Shown: positions 22,373 to 34,055, counted from the stretch's first letter. The stretch: 64,000 nucleotides of DNA from Paracentrotus lividus (GCA_940671915.1 CALNVZ010003426.1:48675403-48739402); one strand, 5' to 3'. The notes: generated by a model not told the origin, from the sequence alone. Made by a program: numbers and translations.

Positions 22373-23699
22373 AACAACCATCGAGTTTTTTGTCCTCCTA
22401 AAACGGGTTTGAAATTGCAATTTGTGAATATTTTGTGGCTGTTTTTGGGTAAATCTGTTGTTAGATCCTCTTGGAGTCTAACCCTAGTCTGTAAAAATTT
22501 TAATGTTTGGTCATTATTTGGTGGCCGTGTTGCGGTGTATTTTGAACGTGTAATCGCGACATCCCTCCCCTTTTTTCTACTTAACGTTGTGTAGTTTTTG
22601 GAAGCCGGCGGGTTCGGGGCCTTTGTTAATAATTCCCGCATTCCTTTACCAAATTCGGTGCTTTGGGTACGGGGTTGTTAATTGTCTCCCGTTCCATTAG
22701 CTTTCCCTTGACTCTCTTATTTAGTAATTTTAGTCTTATGTCTCATTTTGTATAATAACAGTTTCTGATGTTTTGTTTCGAATGACGGAAAATTTCCTGT
22801 CTAAGGTGTTTCAAAGTCGCAGAGTCTTAAGAACCTTCTTCTAGACTGTTTTTCTGAGAGACACTTAGAGAACATCTCACATCGTTTCGTGAAAGAACCT
22901 CGTAGACGATGCTGAAGAGAACCACCGGCTAAAGAGACGGAGTTCCAGATCTTCGAGCAAGAAAGTCGGGATTCACAACCACCTGCCCGGGGCGCGCGTA
23001 CGGACCCGGTGCAGCTGGTTAAGTCCACATACCTACGGTCACTGCTGCCCCCCGGTAAGTCGTCGTGGGAGTCACACTGTGAACTCCTGGGGAAGGTTCA
23101 GTATCGCCTATCGTCGGCCCGACCCAGCGACGCACCCGAGAACCGATCGTGGTAAGCGATCGGGGACGGCAACTCCGTTATTGAGTCTGCAGTTCACCCT
23201 GGGCACTCGGTGGGAGTTGTAGTATTCGATTGAATCGACGAAGTGCTTGCCTCCTGAGAGAGATCTAAATCGATCGATAGAAGTGATCGTTATCGTCTTG
23301 AGACGATCGATATCCAGAAAGGTACCGATTTCCGGAGGGATCGATCGTACAGATCCATTCCCCGACGATTCGATTATCTCCTAGAAATCGATCATTCCGA
23401 ATCGGATTCCCCCGGGATCGATCTTTCAGAAATCGATTGCACCCGGGATTCGATAAATTGCCGGAATCCGATATCCCCGGGATCGATCACTAATCAGATC
23501 GATAAACCGGCCGGGATGCGATCACAGAGGGATCGCCAAAATCCAGTTATGCGATTTACAAATGGAGCCGATGCACTGACGGTTCAACGATGAGCGGGAT
23601 CGAAGTCGCTTAGAAAAGTGCGTTCCGATTTTTTCAGAATCGATCATCAAGTATCGATCGATTCCTTCGGGAAGATTGTCTGATGGAACGAAGATCATG
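22373..23699 (+). pseudogene. DIRS-like element 5' region, possible gag start
   Basis: No long open frame. The GC-richer sequence from 22800 has many GATCGAT-type words (23220-23670), which reflect skewed composition or internal repeats. By position it would hold the leader and the start of gag. I recognise no motif here. Confidence 0.35.
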
Positions 23700-24660
23700 A
23701 ACGAAAATGGCTGGTTAACTCCTGAATCAGGGTTATTGATGAGCGGTGTCTTCTAATATCATCCTTCGAACTACACATGCAGAGGCGTTCAAGAACAGTG
23801 GAGCCAATTCTGCAACAGTGGTCAGGAATCAATTGCTCCGAGTTCACCAAAACTGGTCTAACACTAGATTCCAAGAGCTCCAGGCTGTTGGTAGCCCCTC
23901 CACAAGTCGCGAAAGTTTCTTCGACGCCTTCGATTTGAACAGAGCTAGGAGAACCTCGAGGGAAGCTCTCGAGGTGGTACAAGAACATTGAGTTAGAAGC
24001 TGAACGAATACTTTCTGTACAAGCCTCTCAGTTTATCTACACAGACAACTTATGTGCATGACGTACGCAGCCCAGCATTAGCTGCGTCCAGTGATTTTGA
24101 TATGGAGGCCGATCTTGATAGAGTCTCGAAATGAGGAATTCAGGAGGTCTTCTATCAAGGAGAAGAAGAAGATTTCAACCACGGATCATCGCTCCAGACT
24201 TCGCATTCCACTCACTGAGACCTCAGTCCTGAGGATGACTGTTATCACGCAGCTCATCAACGCAGGGCTCATCAAGTATCCCATAGATGCAACATCCCGC
24301 AAAGTAGATTGGTCGATTCGGAGGGAGACACACAGATCAAGAGCAGGCCCCTCAGGTGGGGAAGGACAGGTTTCAGGTTGACAACTTCCGGAGAGACATA
24401 TTGAGGCTTCTTTAAGAAATTATGCAGGACGGCAGAAGCCGTGATTCGAGCGCGGAGGAGAATACGAAGGGGCGGAGGAAGTTCTTGGCTAGAAGTTCAG
24501 AAAAGAATGCAAGAAACTTTCATGGGACTTAAGCTCCCGGAGACGCACAAAGAAAGTTTAAGGGAGCTGCCAAATCCTCTAAAACACAAAACAAGGGCTT
24601 TGGGTAAGCCTAGCTCCCAATTCTATTTCATCAAAGAGGAATAAGATCGTTTCTTATGAT
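23700..24660 (+). pseudogene. Gag-like remnant of the DIRS-like element
   Basis: Open stretches in changing frames (23746-23991, 24091-24381, 24441-24644) give hydrophilic Arg/Lys/Glu-rich peptides. Position before the reverse transcriptase fits gag. No zinc knuckle or other diagnostic motif is visible, so the assignment rests on order only. Confidence 0.4.
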
Positions 24661-25539
24661 AGCAAAATTCTCTCTGCGCGGAACTTATCAAGACCGCGTC
24701 AGAAGGATGGCACATTTACAGTCCGCATCTCTGGACTAAGAAGGCGCAAGAAATGAGCTTATCAATATCGCACGGGAGGTCAGGCTTTCTGTGATTCAAG
24801 CGATATGCTTATTCTGATGTTGCTAGCGGCGTCGAGGATCTCAACATCTAACAGATGATAGAGAAGATTCCTTAAGATAGCTTTAAGAGAAGTGTCATCG
24901 TTTTGGATGGTGTCCCAAATGGCGGAATTCGCCAACCCCACCATCGACAGAGAACGGCAGGAGAGGCGTTATGAAGAGCCTAACAGTTCAGGGAAGTCCT
25001 TGATTCCGGATATTGCTGGATAGGAGTGACCAGTTTGACTGCAACCCCTTCCTCTGTGGGATGACTTCTGCAGACGGTTTTCAAGGAAGGAGAATCGAAG
25101 TCAGAAAAGAAGGCTCAAGAGCTTCGAATGAATCTGTTAGGGGACGAAGTTAGAAAGCAGGGGTAGTCGAAACTACTTTCATAGCCTTCATATCTGAGTT
25201 TTATTGCCAGCAGCCGCTTTGAAGTCCTTAACATGTCTATGGCCCTAGGGAAGTAGCCGGAGTCCCGATCTAGAGTGCTCGAGACCGGACATCAGTTCAT
25301 CTATGGCTCTTCACTACTCCGCAACTGACAGATATACGTATCAAGAATCAACCTAAAAATACGTTGAACCTATAGAACGGAGTCCCAACATCAGACCCAA
25401 CGATTCGCTGTGCGGGGGAGTAAATTGCACCGAAGAGAGCCGAGGAAAACTCCAGAAATCTTCAAGGATCTGCCTTATCCTCTGCTCAGCCTTTCACAAG
25501 GGGTGGGAAGCGCCTCATGGTGATTCTTCCACCACGTCG

Positions 25540-26420
25540 GGGGTTTCGGGGAGTGCCAGTCAGGAGGCCACCTGACACTTTCGGCATTTCCGTGGCGAGA
25601 TGTGGAGAACATATCAACTAAGCGAGTGTTTTATCTATCTGTAATAAGACGGAAGGACATCAAGATTCGATCGTAAGAGGCACTCTTCTCGGAGGTGTCG
25701 CTCTGGACACTCCGGCAGCAGACACAAACACTATCCCGCGATTTTCCAGGAGCACATCTCAAAAGAAATTCCTCGTGCTCCTGGAAAAGGACGCGATAAG
25801 AAGTAGGTCCACTTTATAAACAAAAGCTTTGTGCCTGTCGTCCTGATTAGTTCCGGTAAGTAGTTCCCAAACGCGGGGAATCACTGAAAGAGTGGATTTC
25901 CTAAATATGAAGGCCATAAGAACGAAATATAACAACATGATCGCATTCTCCGCATGGACACCTTAAGCTACAATCCTTCCCTCTAGGAAATCAGTGAGTC
26001 AGCAAGTAGTATAGGCCTGTCAGGACGGCAGTTACATTTCCATGTACCGTCATGGCAGTGTTTTAGGCGACGAAATCTTCTGGGATTGGCGCCCAGTTCG
26101 GGGCAAACCTACAGAGTACAAAGGCTCATCCCCTTGGACGTCTCGAACCAGCTCGAGAGTATTTACCAGGGTGATCGGGACCCTGATGTCCTAGGTCCTC
26201 AGTAGGCCAGAGGACTAGAATCTTTTCCTACTTAGACGATTGGATCTTAGTCGCGAACGGCTCGGAAGGACAAGACTCAAAGAACCATTGGAGCTCCTAA
26301 ATCAAACGACCCGACGCACAGAACTGATTATAATAAACTGGAAGTCAGGAACTGACTACCCTCACCAGCGTCCTACTAGCGGTGGGCAGCGGCCCACTGG
26401 TACGTTGTAGGGCTCACGTA
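25540..26420 (+). pseudogene. Reverse transcriptase remnant (DIRS type)
   Basis: The polymerase catalytic motif is clear: SYLDDWILVANGSEG at 26226-26270, with the Y-x-D-D box at 26229-26240. About 90 bp upstream another frame gives SRVFTRVIG, as in the DIRS motif before the catalytic box. Around 25,750-25,800 another frame gives an EHISKEIPRAPGKG-like stretch that fits the finger region. In functional elements this enzyme copies the RNA into DNA. The frame changes several times with stops between, so this copy cannot encode an active enzyme. Confidence 0.8.
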
Positions 26421-26599
26421 GAACCTTAGCAAACAGGCCTGTGCAAACCTCAGCCTAGAAGAGGGTAGGAGACCTTGGTAACAATGCAAGATCTTGGTTG
26501 CGAGGCAAGAAGAGTGCAAGCAGTAACTTGGCAAAGGTGGCATAGGCTAACTTGAGCCGTGGTGGAGCCTATTACGGGATGCAACTTTGTGATGAGACC

Positions 26600-27090
26600 T
26601 TTCGCAGATTACTATTCTAAGATCACTTCACCCGAACATACTTCGCCACGGAAGATGATCCCCTCGTTTCGTCGGAGATGAAAGATCCTGAATTCGTCAA
26701 TGGGTTTAGAACGAGGATTTGTATTCTCGCAAGAAAGCCGTTCTCTTTGCCGCTCTTTCCGTTCGATCACGGTGAACCTGACGGACAGCAGGAATCTCAA
26801 AACAAGGTATGGGGGAGGCCTATTGTTCATTGATCAACTATGGTTTCAGGAGCAATGGGACCTGGTTCAACACCGTTACGCGTCATATAAATTTCTGGAA
26901 ACTTCTAGGGTATGGAAAGATCTTATATTTCGATTTCTAGGGACCTGTTGCTCAAACCAGAAGATCAGTTCTTATCTTGGACGGACAATCATCAGTAGTA
27001 ATGTCATACATATGAACCTGACAGGAGGGAACACACTCTTTGACTTCTGAACAGATTGACCGTATCAACTATTGGAAAATTGGTGCAATC
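26600..27090 (+). pseudogene. RNase H remnant of the DIRS-like element
   Basis: Around 26,980-27,050 one frame reads GQSSVVMSYI and then EGTHSLT. This corresponds to the DN-x-x-V-x-x-Y-I-N plus GGT-x-S motif of the retroelement RNase H domain, with the key Asp region altered (GQ in place of DN). Upstream, 26,700-26,980 carries RYGGGLLF and further fragments of the domain. RNase H removes the RNA strand during reverse transcription. The copy is broken. Confidence 0.65.
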
Positions 27091-27254
27091 GAGAGAACAT
27101 CGTTATCCGAACGCCTGTCTCACATCGCCAGGAGTGGAGAAATGGTGATAGCGGTACTTCCTTTCGAGAGGAGAGAGTTGTTCTTCCGTCGGAAATGGAC
27201 GCGTCGCGGCCAGGATGCTTCTGCGGCTGATGAGCCAGTAGATACGGACCGTCC

Positions 27255-27640
27255 GGGATAGACCTGTTCGCGTGCCATCCGATTGAACAACAGACTTCCG
27301 ATAGTTTGCTCGCAAACAATAAAGGAAGAGGAAGGCGACAGTCGTGGGACGGTTTTCAATCCCGACAGGTCGGAAAGGCGTATGCTTCCCCCTTTCAAAC
27401 TTTAATCCACTAGTTCTCGAGGAAGATCAGGGAAGAACAGGAGCAATCGTGAGTGATTCCATAGCGCACCAACACTGGCCCAGCCGGAGCGTGGTGATTA
27501 CACAATCTTCTTCTAATTGGTGGGAGGAACGATTGGCAATCCTTCCATGGTGCAGAGGGAATCTGGTCTACCACAGTTATCAGAGTCCTCCCGCAAACTC
27601 CGGAGCAGCGCTCAGATTGACCGGTCTGGCCGTTATCGCG
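27255..27640 (+). pseudogene. RT-RH to recombinase linker region of the DIRS-like element
   Basis: Frames here give AYAFPLSNF-like, HWPSRSVV and LAILPWCRG segments near 27,380-27,560. These match the conserved stretch after RNase H in DIRS polyproteins, as I know them (KAYAFPPF, HWPSRSWFP, LPWCRG). It is among the best preserved parts. One frame stays open from 27344 to 27745. Confidence 0.7.
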
Positions 27641-28855
27641 AGTCACCGCCAGAGCAGAAGGCTCTCTGACAGGGTAGTGGCAGCCTCACTTTTATGGAAA
27701 AGTAAAGAAGCCTCCACGCAGAAAGGTCTATGTCTTCAAGACTGAATGATTATAGCAATTGGTGTGGAAGAGTAAGGGATACCCGAAGAGAAGCCTGTCA
27801 CTTGCCCGGCTATGAGCCCCCTGAACCCGCCCGTTTCCCCCAAAGAACAAATCAATAAGAAAAGAATAATGGCGCCTTTTTTTTAAACCGAACCCAGGGA
27901 GACATGTCCAACGCTTAGAGGTTACAGATCGCGCGATCGCTGGGCCTATTACCATAGGATTTGAGATGTACGGTCGGTTCCTCTGCTCCTCTCGATTATC
28001 AGCCCTGTTCACGTTTCTCTATCTATCAAAGAGACCGCACTTTCAGGCCGTAGTAACCTCTTGAGTCTCGCCAAACGGTGTTAGACAGAGACTTTTAGCG
28101 GAAGCTCCTTGTCGAACACATTCGGGCATCTGCGCGATAGCACAACGATAAAAACATGTTCTGTTGGCAAGTAGCATCAAGGACATACGAGGAGCCTCTC
28201 TTCATGCTCTCTGTTCAATCGCAAAGAGGCCACAATAAGAGCGAGAGAACGGGGGTGGTTCCGTTTGAACACCCACGCGAAGTTTTATCGCGTAAAAACC
28301 AATGCAGAAACTTCGGGGCCTGTCAGAAATTTTCTCTTCGCCCATCACGAGTTTTCGTGCAATACGAGAGGGAAGAGTATGGTGCCCCGTGAGGGCCCTA
28401 GAAGTGGTACCTATGGACAAAGTAGAGAGAATCTCAAGAAAATTCAGAACCAATGTTCTAGATTTACTGAGAGCTCCGTTTCTCTCCAGCTTCTAAAAGC
28501 ACCGTTATCCAGGATGGATTGTAGCAGCCATTCAAAGCTGCAGGCTCTAACGGTGCCAGAGTCTCTGGACACTAACCTCAGAGCGCACGAAACACTAGGA
28601 GCATTAGCTCGTCGTGGGCCCTGTTTCCAGGCGTCTCCTGGTTGAGGAAATATGTAGTAGCCGCTTACTGGAGCATTCAGAATCTGCTTTCACAAGCTTA
28701 ACTACCGTTAAGAATGTCCCCGAGGTCGTGCTGGAAGGAAATTATTCCATAGTTCCTATCCATGCGGGCATGAATCTTTCTATAGTACAACTTAAAATCT
28801 GTAGGGCGTCCTCCTCAGTACAGACATCGGCTGCTGGTCTGATAGCAAAGTAGGC
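27641..28855 (+). pseudogene. Tyrosine recombinase (YR) remnant
   Basis: Begins with LSDRVVAASL and, after a frame change, YSNWCGRV-like sequence (about 27,735-27,765), typical of the YR N-terminal domain. WCPVRALE lies at about 28,380-28,403. The C-terminal catalytic end follows as an HETLGALA-like stretch, then ALFPGVSW at 28618-28641 and ESAFTS at 28680-28697, where active elements carry the H-x-x-R and late H/W-plus-Tyr boxes. A stop falls at about 28853. In DIRS elements this enzyme integrates the DNA copy. Several frameshifts interrupt it. Confidence 0.75.
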
Positions 28856-28912
28856 TAAATATATTGTTCTTATTGGAAGTAAAGTCATAAAATTATCGGT
28901 ATTTTTGCTATT
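28845..28912 (+). repeat. Internal direct copy of the right DIRS end
   Basis: AGCAAAGTAGGCTAAATATA plus the following AT-rich stretch (to about 28912) resembles 29158-29220 (AGCAAAGTAGGACAATATAT and on) in the same orientation. It overlaps the end of the recombinase frame. It may correspond to the internal complementary region used in DIRS circle formation; this is inference. Confidence 0.6.
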
Positions 28913-28984
28913 TTATTATTTACAAAAAGAATTATATATTTGCCTAACAATCCTCGCTCCACCCTGGTCCATTAGCTACATGGA

Positions 28985-29180
28985 TTGTAGGCGGAAAGAG
29001 TAAAGAGGAAGATTTAACAGATTTGTTGGCGGGTGGCCTATGGCGGGAGGAGGGCGACCCTTATGTGTTGGCGGGGGGGTTTATAGGATAGGAACAATAG
29101 GGACAAAATTTTTCTCGGGGTTATAATATTCGGTTGGCAGGCGATTCGAGGACGAATAGCAAAGTAGGACAATATATAAT
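28985..29180 (+). repeat. Right inverted terminal repeat of the DIRS-like element
   Basis: Reverse complement of 22178-22372. Includes GGCGGGTGGCCTATGGCGGG, a run of seven G near 29073, and ATAGGGACAAAATTTTTCTC. Confidence 0.8.
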
Positions 29181-31300
29181 AATCTTTATTGTAAAATATA
29201 AAATTAGTGATGAATTTTTATGTTTTTTCTTCATATTTATGATGCACTATGTGTATACAAGCATTAACCCACCCAAACCAAATGTACACTGCGATCATAT
29301 ACCGATCCGTATGTTTTACATTGAGGAAAAGAGGAATAATCGATGATCATCCCCCCAATCGCCAAAACAAATCGAGACACCGTTGATGATCATTGATGAT
29401 ATGAGAACGAACTGAAGTTTCACGTTTCATGAATTAAAACTAATTTAGCCTGAAATGTTTACGCAGGACATTCTAGTTGGAAAAACAGGGTTTCCCCCTC
29501 AGTGTTTCACTACACTTTCTTCTCTGTGATAGTCAATGTAACAGTGTGGAATTGATTTATACTGTATTGGCATTTAGTTGTTGTTGTTGTTTTTAAAATT
29601 AAGTGTTAGGTAAGGTTTCACATTGTGAATTTATTTGTCTTTCGAGGAACTTGCTAGTATAGGTTCTCCGGCCAATTTCATTGTTTTGTCAATCAATTGC
29701 AATATTAGAGGCATTCATTTTCGGAAAAAACTCTGATTGCACATCGAAATCTTGCCAAGTCAAAATCTATTCAATTCATTAAAAATTAACGATTGTTTTA
29801 TTCGATTTCGTATTTGTGCATTCTACTTCACATGATAAGCATATACATTCGGCAATAACTATTCAAAATTCGTCTTCAATCGCTGTGCGACATATTTCAT
29901 TCCGTAATACTCAAAGTCGCACTAATTTGAAATGCAAAACTATGTGAAATTCAAATGCCTATATCCGAATTGAGAACTTTGCAACCATTACTCTGTGTGG
30001 TGCCTATATCCGAATTTGAGAGCATTGAACACGAAGTTGGTTTGACTAAAGTCCGTCTGTCGCATCAAACACACGAATTTGAATACACAGTTTAAATGGA
30101 AAACGAGGATGATAAATGTATGAGACTGGCCGTGGAACTATAATATTTCCGTGACAGGTGCCATCAATCTTCTGATAGGTGATGCGGTTGTTTGAAATGT
30201 TGTGAGATGTCAGGATCGCATGTTCTGTTTCAGAGAATAATTATACCCTATAGGTTATATGATTTCAATGTTATAATGTGTTTTCTGAGAATCACAACCG
30301 TCAGTGCCACATAGAAATGGAAGTTGAAATCCCTTGACGAAGTAGAATTACCCGAGGTTAGAAATACAATTATTAAAACATGATGTCATCGAAATATGAA
30401 TAGTAATTGAAATGGTGTTGACTTGACAGCTACTAGTACTATTAGGTCAACATTAGATTTGTTCGTGGCCATGCATTTTTATTGATGCATTATTACGTAT
30501 CACGTCACTGCTGTTGTAATTGGAGTTCATGATTTGTGCAAAAGAATGCTAATTTTCCAGGTATAATGTTATTCAACGCCATATATTTTCACTATTGAAT
30601 TAGAACTTAGAAGTAAATTACCATCAACGAGCAATTATTCAATTATTGCGTACATCGTAGGGGCCTACTGTAACGAAAGAAATGTAAGAGCTAAAAAAAA
30701 AAAAAAAAATAGGATTAAATCGATTTCCTTGAGTATTTTCTATATTTCAGCGAGGCCCCAGGCCAAGGTCGAAATATGATAATTTAATCATTATTTTAAT
30801 TCGTGAAATGAAAGGATTATTCAAAATGAATTATAATGTCAGTGGTTAGTTAATAGGCCTTTGTATTTTCGCTGCCCTCGTATTTATAAAATATTTCTTT
30901 TATGTACAATATAAATGCCAGGATTTCAACTGCTGTCCAAAAATGCCTTGGTAATTATTTTGTAATTGCATTTTCCACAAGGAGAGTACTGCCAGTGGTC
31001 AAAATTAATCAAAGAGATTGAGAGCTAGAGACAAAAGCAAATATGACAAGATTGTTCTTCTCATATCTTTCGCTCGTCCTCGACCTTCGCCGGAGCTGAT
31101 CGTTAATTTCCGTTCGGTTATTACCGTGATCTTCGAAGGAGCAGACGACACAAATGTTTTCTCGCTCCAAGATCACGACTTTGCCGCCAAAACAGCTCGT
31201 GATGAAAGGCGAGCTCGTGTCGAGTTTCGATCAGTAATACCCACGATTACTCCTCCCTGAAATTGGGCTTTGGTCATGTTGGTAGGAGGGCGGAGAGGGG
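29181..31300. other. AT-rich stretch without recognised gene
   Basis: A short direct repeat (CCTATATCCGAATT followed by GAGAA/GAGCA) lies at about 29960 and 30004, and an A run at about 30694-30709. The open frame at 31018-31260 has GC-richer, Arg-rich coding but neither a family match nor clear splice signals. Confidence 0.5.
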
Positions 31301-31960
31301 GTTGTTTTGGTGGTAGAATTCAAGGGGGTAGGTGGATGGGGGGGGGGGTGCGTATGTAAATTTTGGTTTTTCTTCCTGATTTACACTAAGAAAATCTTTT
31401 TTTTTTATCATTATCTGAAAGGCTTTAGGACAACCAGGGACGTGAGTCCCTGCTCCAATGTAGCTAGTTGGATGGGGATGCCGCTCCCCTAAAAAGAGGT
31501 TGAGGTGAAACCGCCCTGTTGTGATCCGCTGATGATCGCAAACGAGTCGGACAAGCATGAAATATCAATATCGATTAGAAGATGAGCTAGTTGACGAAAG
31601 ACAAAAATGTCATGCGTTTACAAGGGTTCACCTCGAATTTTCTTCTCCATTGAATATGTGCGGGGGCTCCGTGGTTGCGTTACGCCAGTTATACAGCCCC
31701 TCCAAATCTGGGAAATTTTCCGAGTACACCCTTCAATTCATAACGCTTGGAAGCGAGTGAGACAAGCAGAATGAACAAGAAATATCGATCAGATGATGAT
31801 CTGGAGTAGAAGATGAATATGTAAGCATGAGTAGTGAACACTTAACGACATTAGACAAGGAACTCATGGTGGGTTTGAGCGGGGTTCCGACGTGAACGTT
31901 TGAGGTTAAAGGCTGCCTGAGAATCGAATTAAGACAATGTTCAATATTGAAATTATGTTC
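31301..31960. other. Gene-free stretch with G-rich patch
   Basis: G-rich patch at 31315-31350 and a T run at about 31398-31406. Two diverged copies of a segment starting GACAAGCA and containing AAATATCxATATCGAT sit at about 31550 and 31762. No gene. Confidence 0.45.
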
Positions 31961-31964
31961 TGGA

Positions 31965-32260
31965 TATTGATTGATTGAAAATCACATTTATTTCCTTCAG
32001 AAACAAAAAGTATACATTGATTAACATCTTACAGTATACAAAAAAGAATTTACAAAAATTGAGAATAAAGGGGGCGAAAACCCGGAAAGCTTACATGTAG
32101 CTTGTGTTGGGCACGACTTTACAAGAAAATTACAATGAGAAATCGTATTTATATACATATAAATTCATTTTTCTTTGACATTTATAGGAAAATGAAGTTA
32201 GAACTTATCATTATTATAGAAAGGAAAAGAGAGAAGAAAGAAGAAAGATAGGCATGTCAG
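31965..32260 (-). mobile_element. Possible LINE 3' end (minus strand)
   Basis: Read on the minus strand the segment ends GGAAATAAATGTGATTTTCA followed by ATCAATCAAT. A poly(A)-signal-like hexamer followed by a short tandem tail is typical of 3' ends of CR1/L2-type LINEs. No reverse transcriptase frame is nearby, so it would be a 5'-truncated copy. A processed transcript end is the alternative. Confidence 0.35.
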
Positions 32261-32436
32261 TAAGATTCAATTAAAAGGTAACATGATAATTATTATTCAA
32301 ACATTGAATGTAGTACATAGTAGATATTTAGCGCTTTATGAAATTACGATATGAAAACGCCCTATACTGCAGCTTCAAATAACTTTTAAAAAAAAAATCA
32401 TTGTGTATATTGTGTGTTTAGGCCTATACTACATTG

Positions 32437-32526
32437 GTCAGGCGGGTGACTGTTTTGTCAAAGGTTGTAGGTGAAGTTGAACATCGAACCTCGTGAACCA
32501 CACTCTCACCACTAAACCACACCTCC
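32437..32526 (-). mobile_element. tRNA-derived SINE head (minus strand)
   Basis: On the minus strand GGTTTAGTGGTGAGAG (32502-32518) matches a polymerase III A-box and GGTTCGATGTTC (32479-32490) matches a B-box, with fitting order. The segment does not fold into a complete tRNA, so a SINE head is the better reading. Confidence 0.45.
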
Positions 32527-32648
32527 TTAACAACGTGATAAAATATACAAATTAATACCTGTGATTATTATTGAGATGTGTGTTTATATGCACGTGTATG
32601 AGATAAAATATAAAAAAATGTAATTTTCAACTGGAAAACAATCAAAGA

Positions 32649-32650
<2 letters not shown>

Positions 32651-32690
<40 letters not shown>
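32651..32690. repeat. Poly-A run (40)
   Basis: Forty A. Could be a retroposon tail, but nothing immediately upstream identifies the source. Confidence 0.9.
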
Positions 32691-32693
<3 letters not shown>

Positions 32694-32810
32694 TCAAAAT
32701 ATCAGATTCTCATGTTTAACTATCACTTTCTGTCTTTGTTTTGCGTAACTTTGGGAACAGCAGATACGTCGATCCATTCTGATAAATGAAAATTATTATA
32801 ACTAGGGTAT

Positions 32811-32942
32811 CAGTGGCGGATCCAGGATTTTCAAGGGGGGGGGGGCGCCGATTTTTTTTTATTTTTAACATACTCATAACAGTGAGTGATTTTCAAATTA
32901 TAGGGGGCGCATCCCCTGCGCCCCCGTCTGGATCCGCCTCTG
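32811..32942. mobile_element. MITE of the CAGTGGCGGATCC family
   Basis: Starts CAGTGGCGGATCCAGGATTT and ends CTGGATCCGCCTCTG, the complement. Inner flanks mirror each other with a G run and GCGCC/GGCGC. 132 bp, non-coding. The target duplication is unclear (GTAT occurs near both ends). Confidence 0.75.
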
Positions 32943-33531
32943 TGTATGATGGACACAAAGCATGAATGTCAAAAGCAAACTTCTGATTAACCCCTTTATA
33001 TTAACCTTTGTATTTTTTTTCTATATGTGAAAAATGTACATTAGGGCCATGTTGTGGTTCATATCTTTTGTTTTATCTTGGGAAATGGATTACGTTATCT
33101 GTTGTTATGACGGGAAGACCTCTTACAATAATTTTGAGATAAGGAGATACCATGGGCTATGATTGACAAATCTGTTCATGTTTAGTGTTAGCATCTAATC
33201 ACGGACCTAATATGCGAAGTCTGTGGAACTAGGCCAGTGAACGCTCCCAAAATACAAGGTATATCCTATCATTTTAGGCAAATGGGCAACTTACAAAATC
33301 ATATATATTAAACCTCGACTGAAACATATGTCATGATGATGCAAATGTGTTATCCTGAATTGTCTTTTTGATATGCTACGTAGGCCTATATGACATACAG
33401 TCATGTTGCCATAGCAATATAGATATCAAATTTTGTAGCTTCATAATGAATTTACCAGGGAAGTACGAATGATAAATCATACCCCCCCCCCTCACCACCA
33501 CCACAAAAAAACAAACAAAGAAACAAACAAA

Positions 33532-33565
<34 letters not shown>

Positions 33566-34055
33566 CAATCCAAACGCGACCCCGTTTTCAAGTCCGTATT
33601 CAATTATTTCAGCCATTAATTTTGTTTAAGCGGAAAGCATCTGGTCACGTGACTAGATGGTCATTTTTTACCTAAGCTTCTAGTCCAAGCTTTGAGGAAA
33701 GGAGTATCGAATGGCATAACCTACACCGAAATATCAATATCTCAATAATTAACGTTTTCCGCAGGGCATTGGCTTTGTGGTATTTTCCCATATTATATTA
33801 GGCCTTATATTTGTGTCCTCTTTTTCTTCGCCGCTTGCGCCTGTCCCATACTGCGCGTGCAAGTGCCGAGAAGGTCGCAGTCCATATTTTGATTGCAGCA
33901 TGTACAAATCTCTGAAATAAAATGCAGTACATTTCGTTGTTGTGTACACTCTGAATGCAAATTTAAATTCGTTATCTATACATTGTAGACGTGTTATAGC
34001 CTACAGCTTTTTGAATTTGTGGTTATTTTGTGTTTCCACTCATCACATATGCTGC
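32943..34055. other. Gene-free stretch with (AC)n
   Basis: AT-rich, with a C run at 33482-33491 followed by CAAA-type repeats and an (AC)n tract at about 33536-33563. A GC-richer patch at 33830-33890 has no coding signal I can support. Confidence 0.5.

Larger units (their letters stand above)
22178..29180 (+). mobile_element. Decayed DIRS-like (tyrosine recombinase) retrotransposon
   Basis: A roughly 7 kb element, less AT-rich than its surroundings, bounded by inverted repeats of about 195 bp (22178-22372 and 28985-29180, sharing CCTACTTTGCTA, AATTTTGTCCCTATTGTT, CCTATAAACCCCCCC and AGGCCACCCGCCA). Inside, in order, are remains of a gag-like region, reverse transcriptase, RNase H and tyrosine recombinase, all on the plus strand and all broken by frameshifts and stops. 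DIRS elements integrate by a tyrosine recombinase and make no target duplication; none was seen. Inverted rather than direct long repeats, with this protein order, point to DIRS1-like rather than Ty3/gypsy or LINE. Confidence 0.85.

Noticed and set aside
22801-23028. Minus-strand 75-codon frame in the 22-29 kb block as a host gene
   Set aside because: It lies inside the DIRS-like element, whose recognisable proteins are all on the plus strand.
31018-31260. GC-richer 80-codon frame
   Set aside because: No splice signals, family or start context. Kept only as a remark in the spacer entry.
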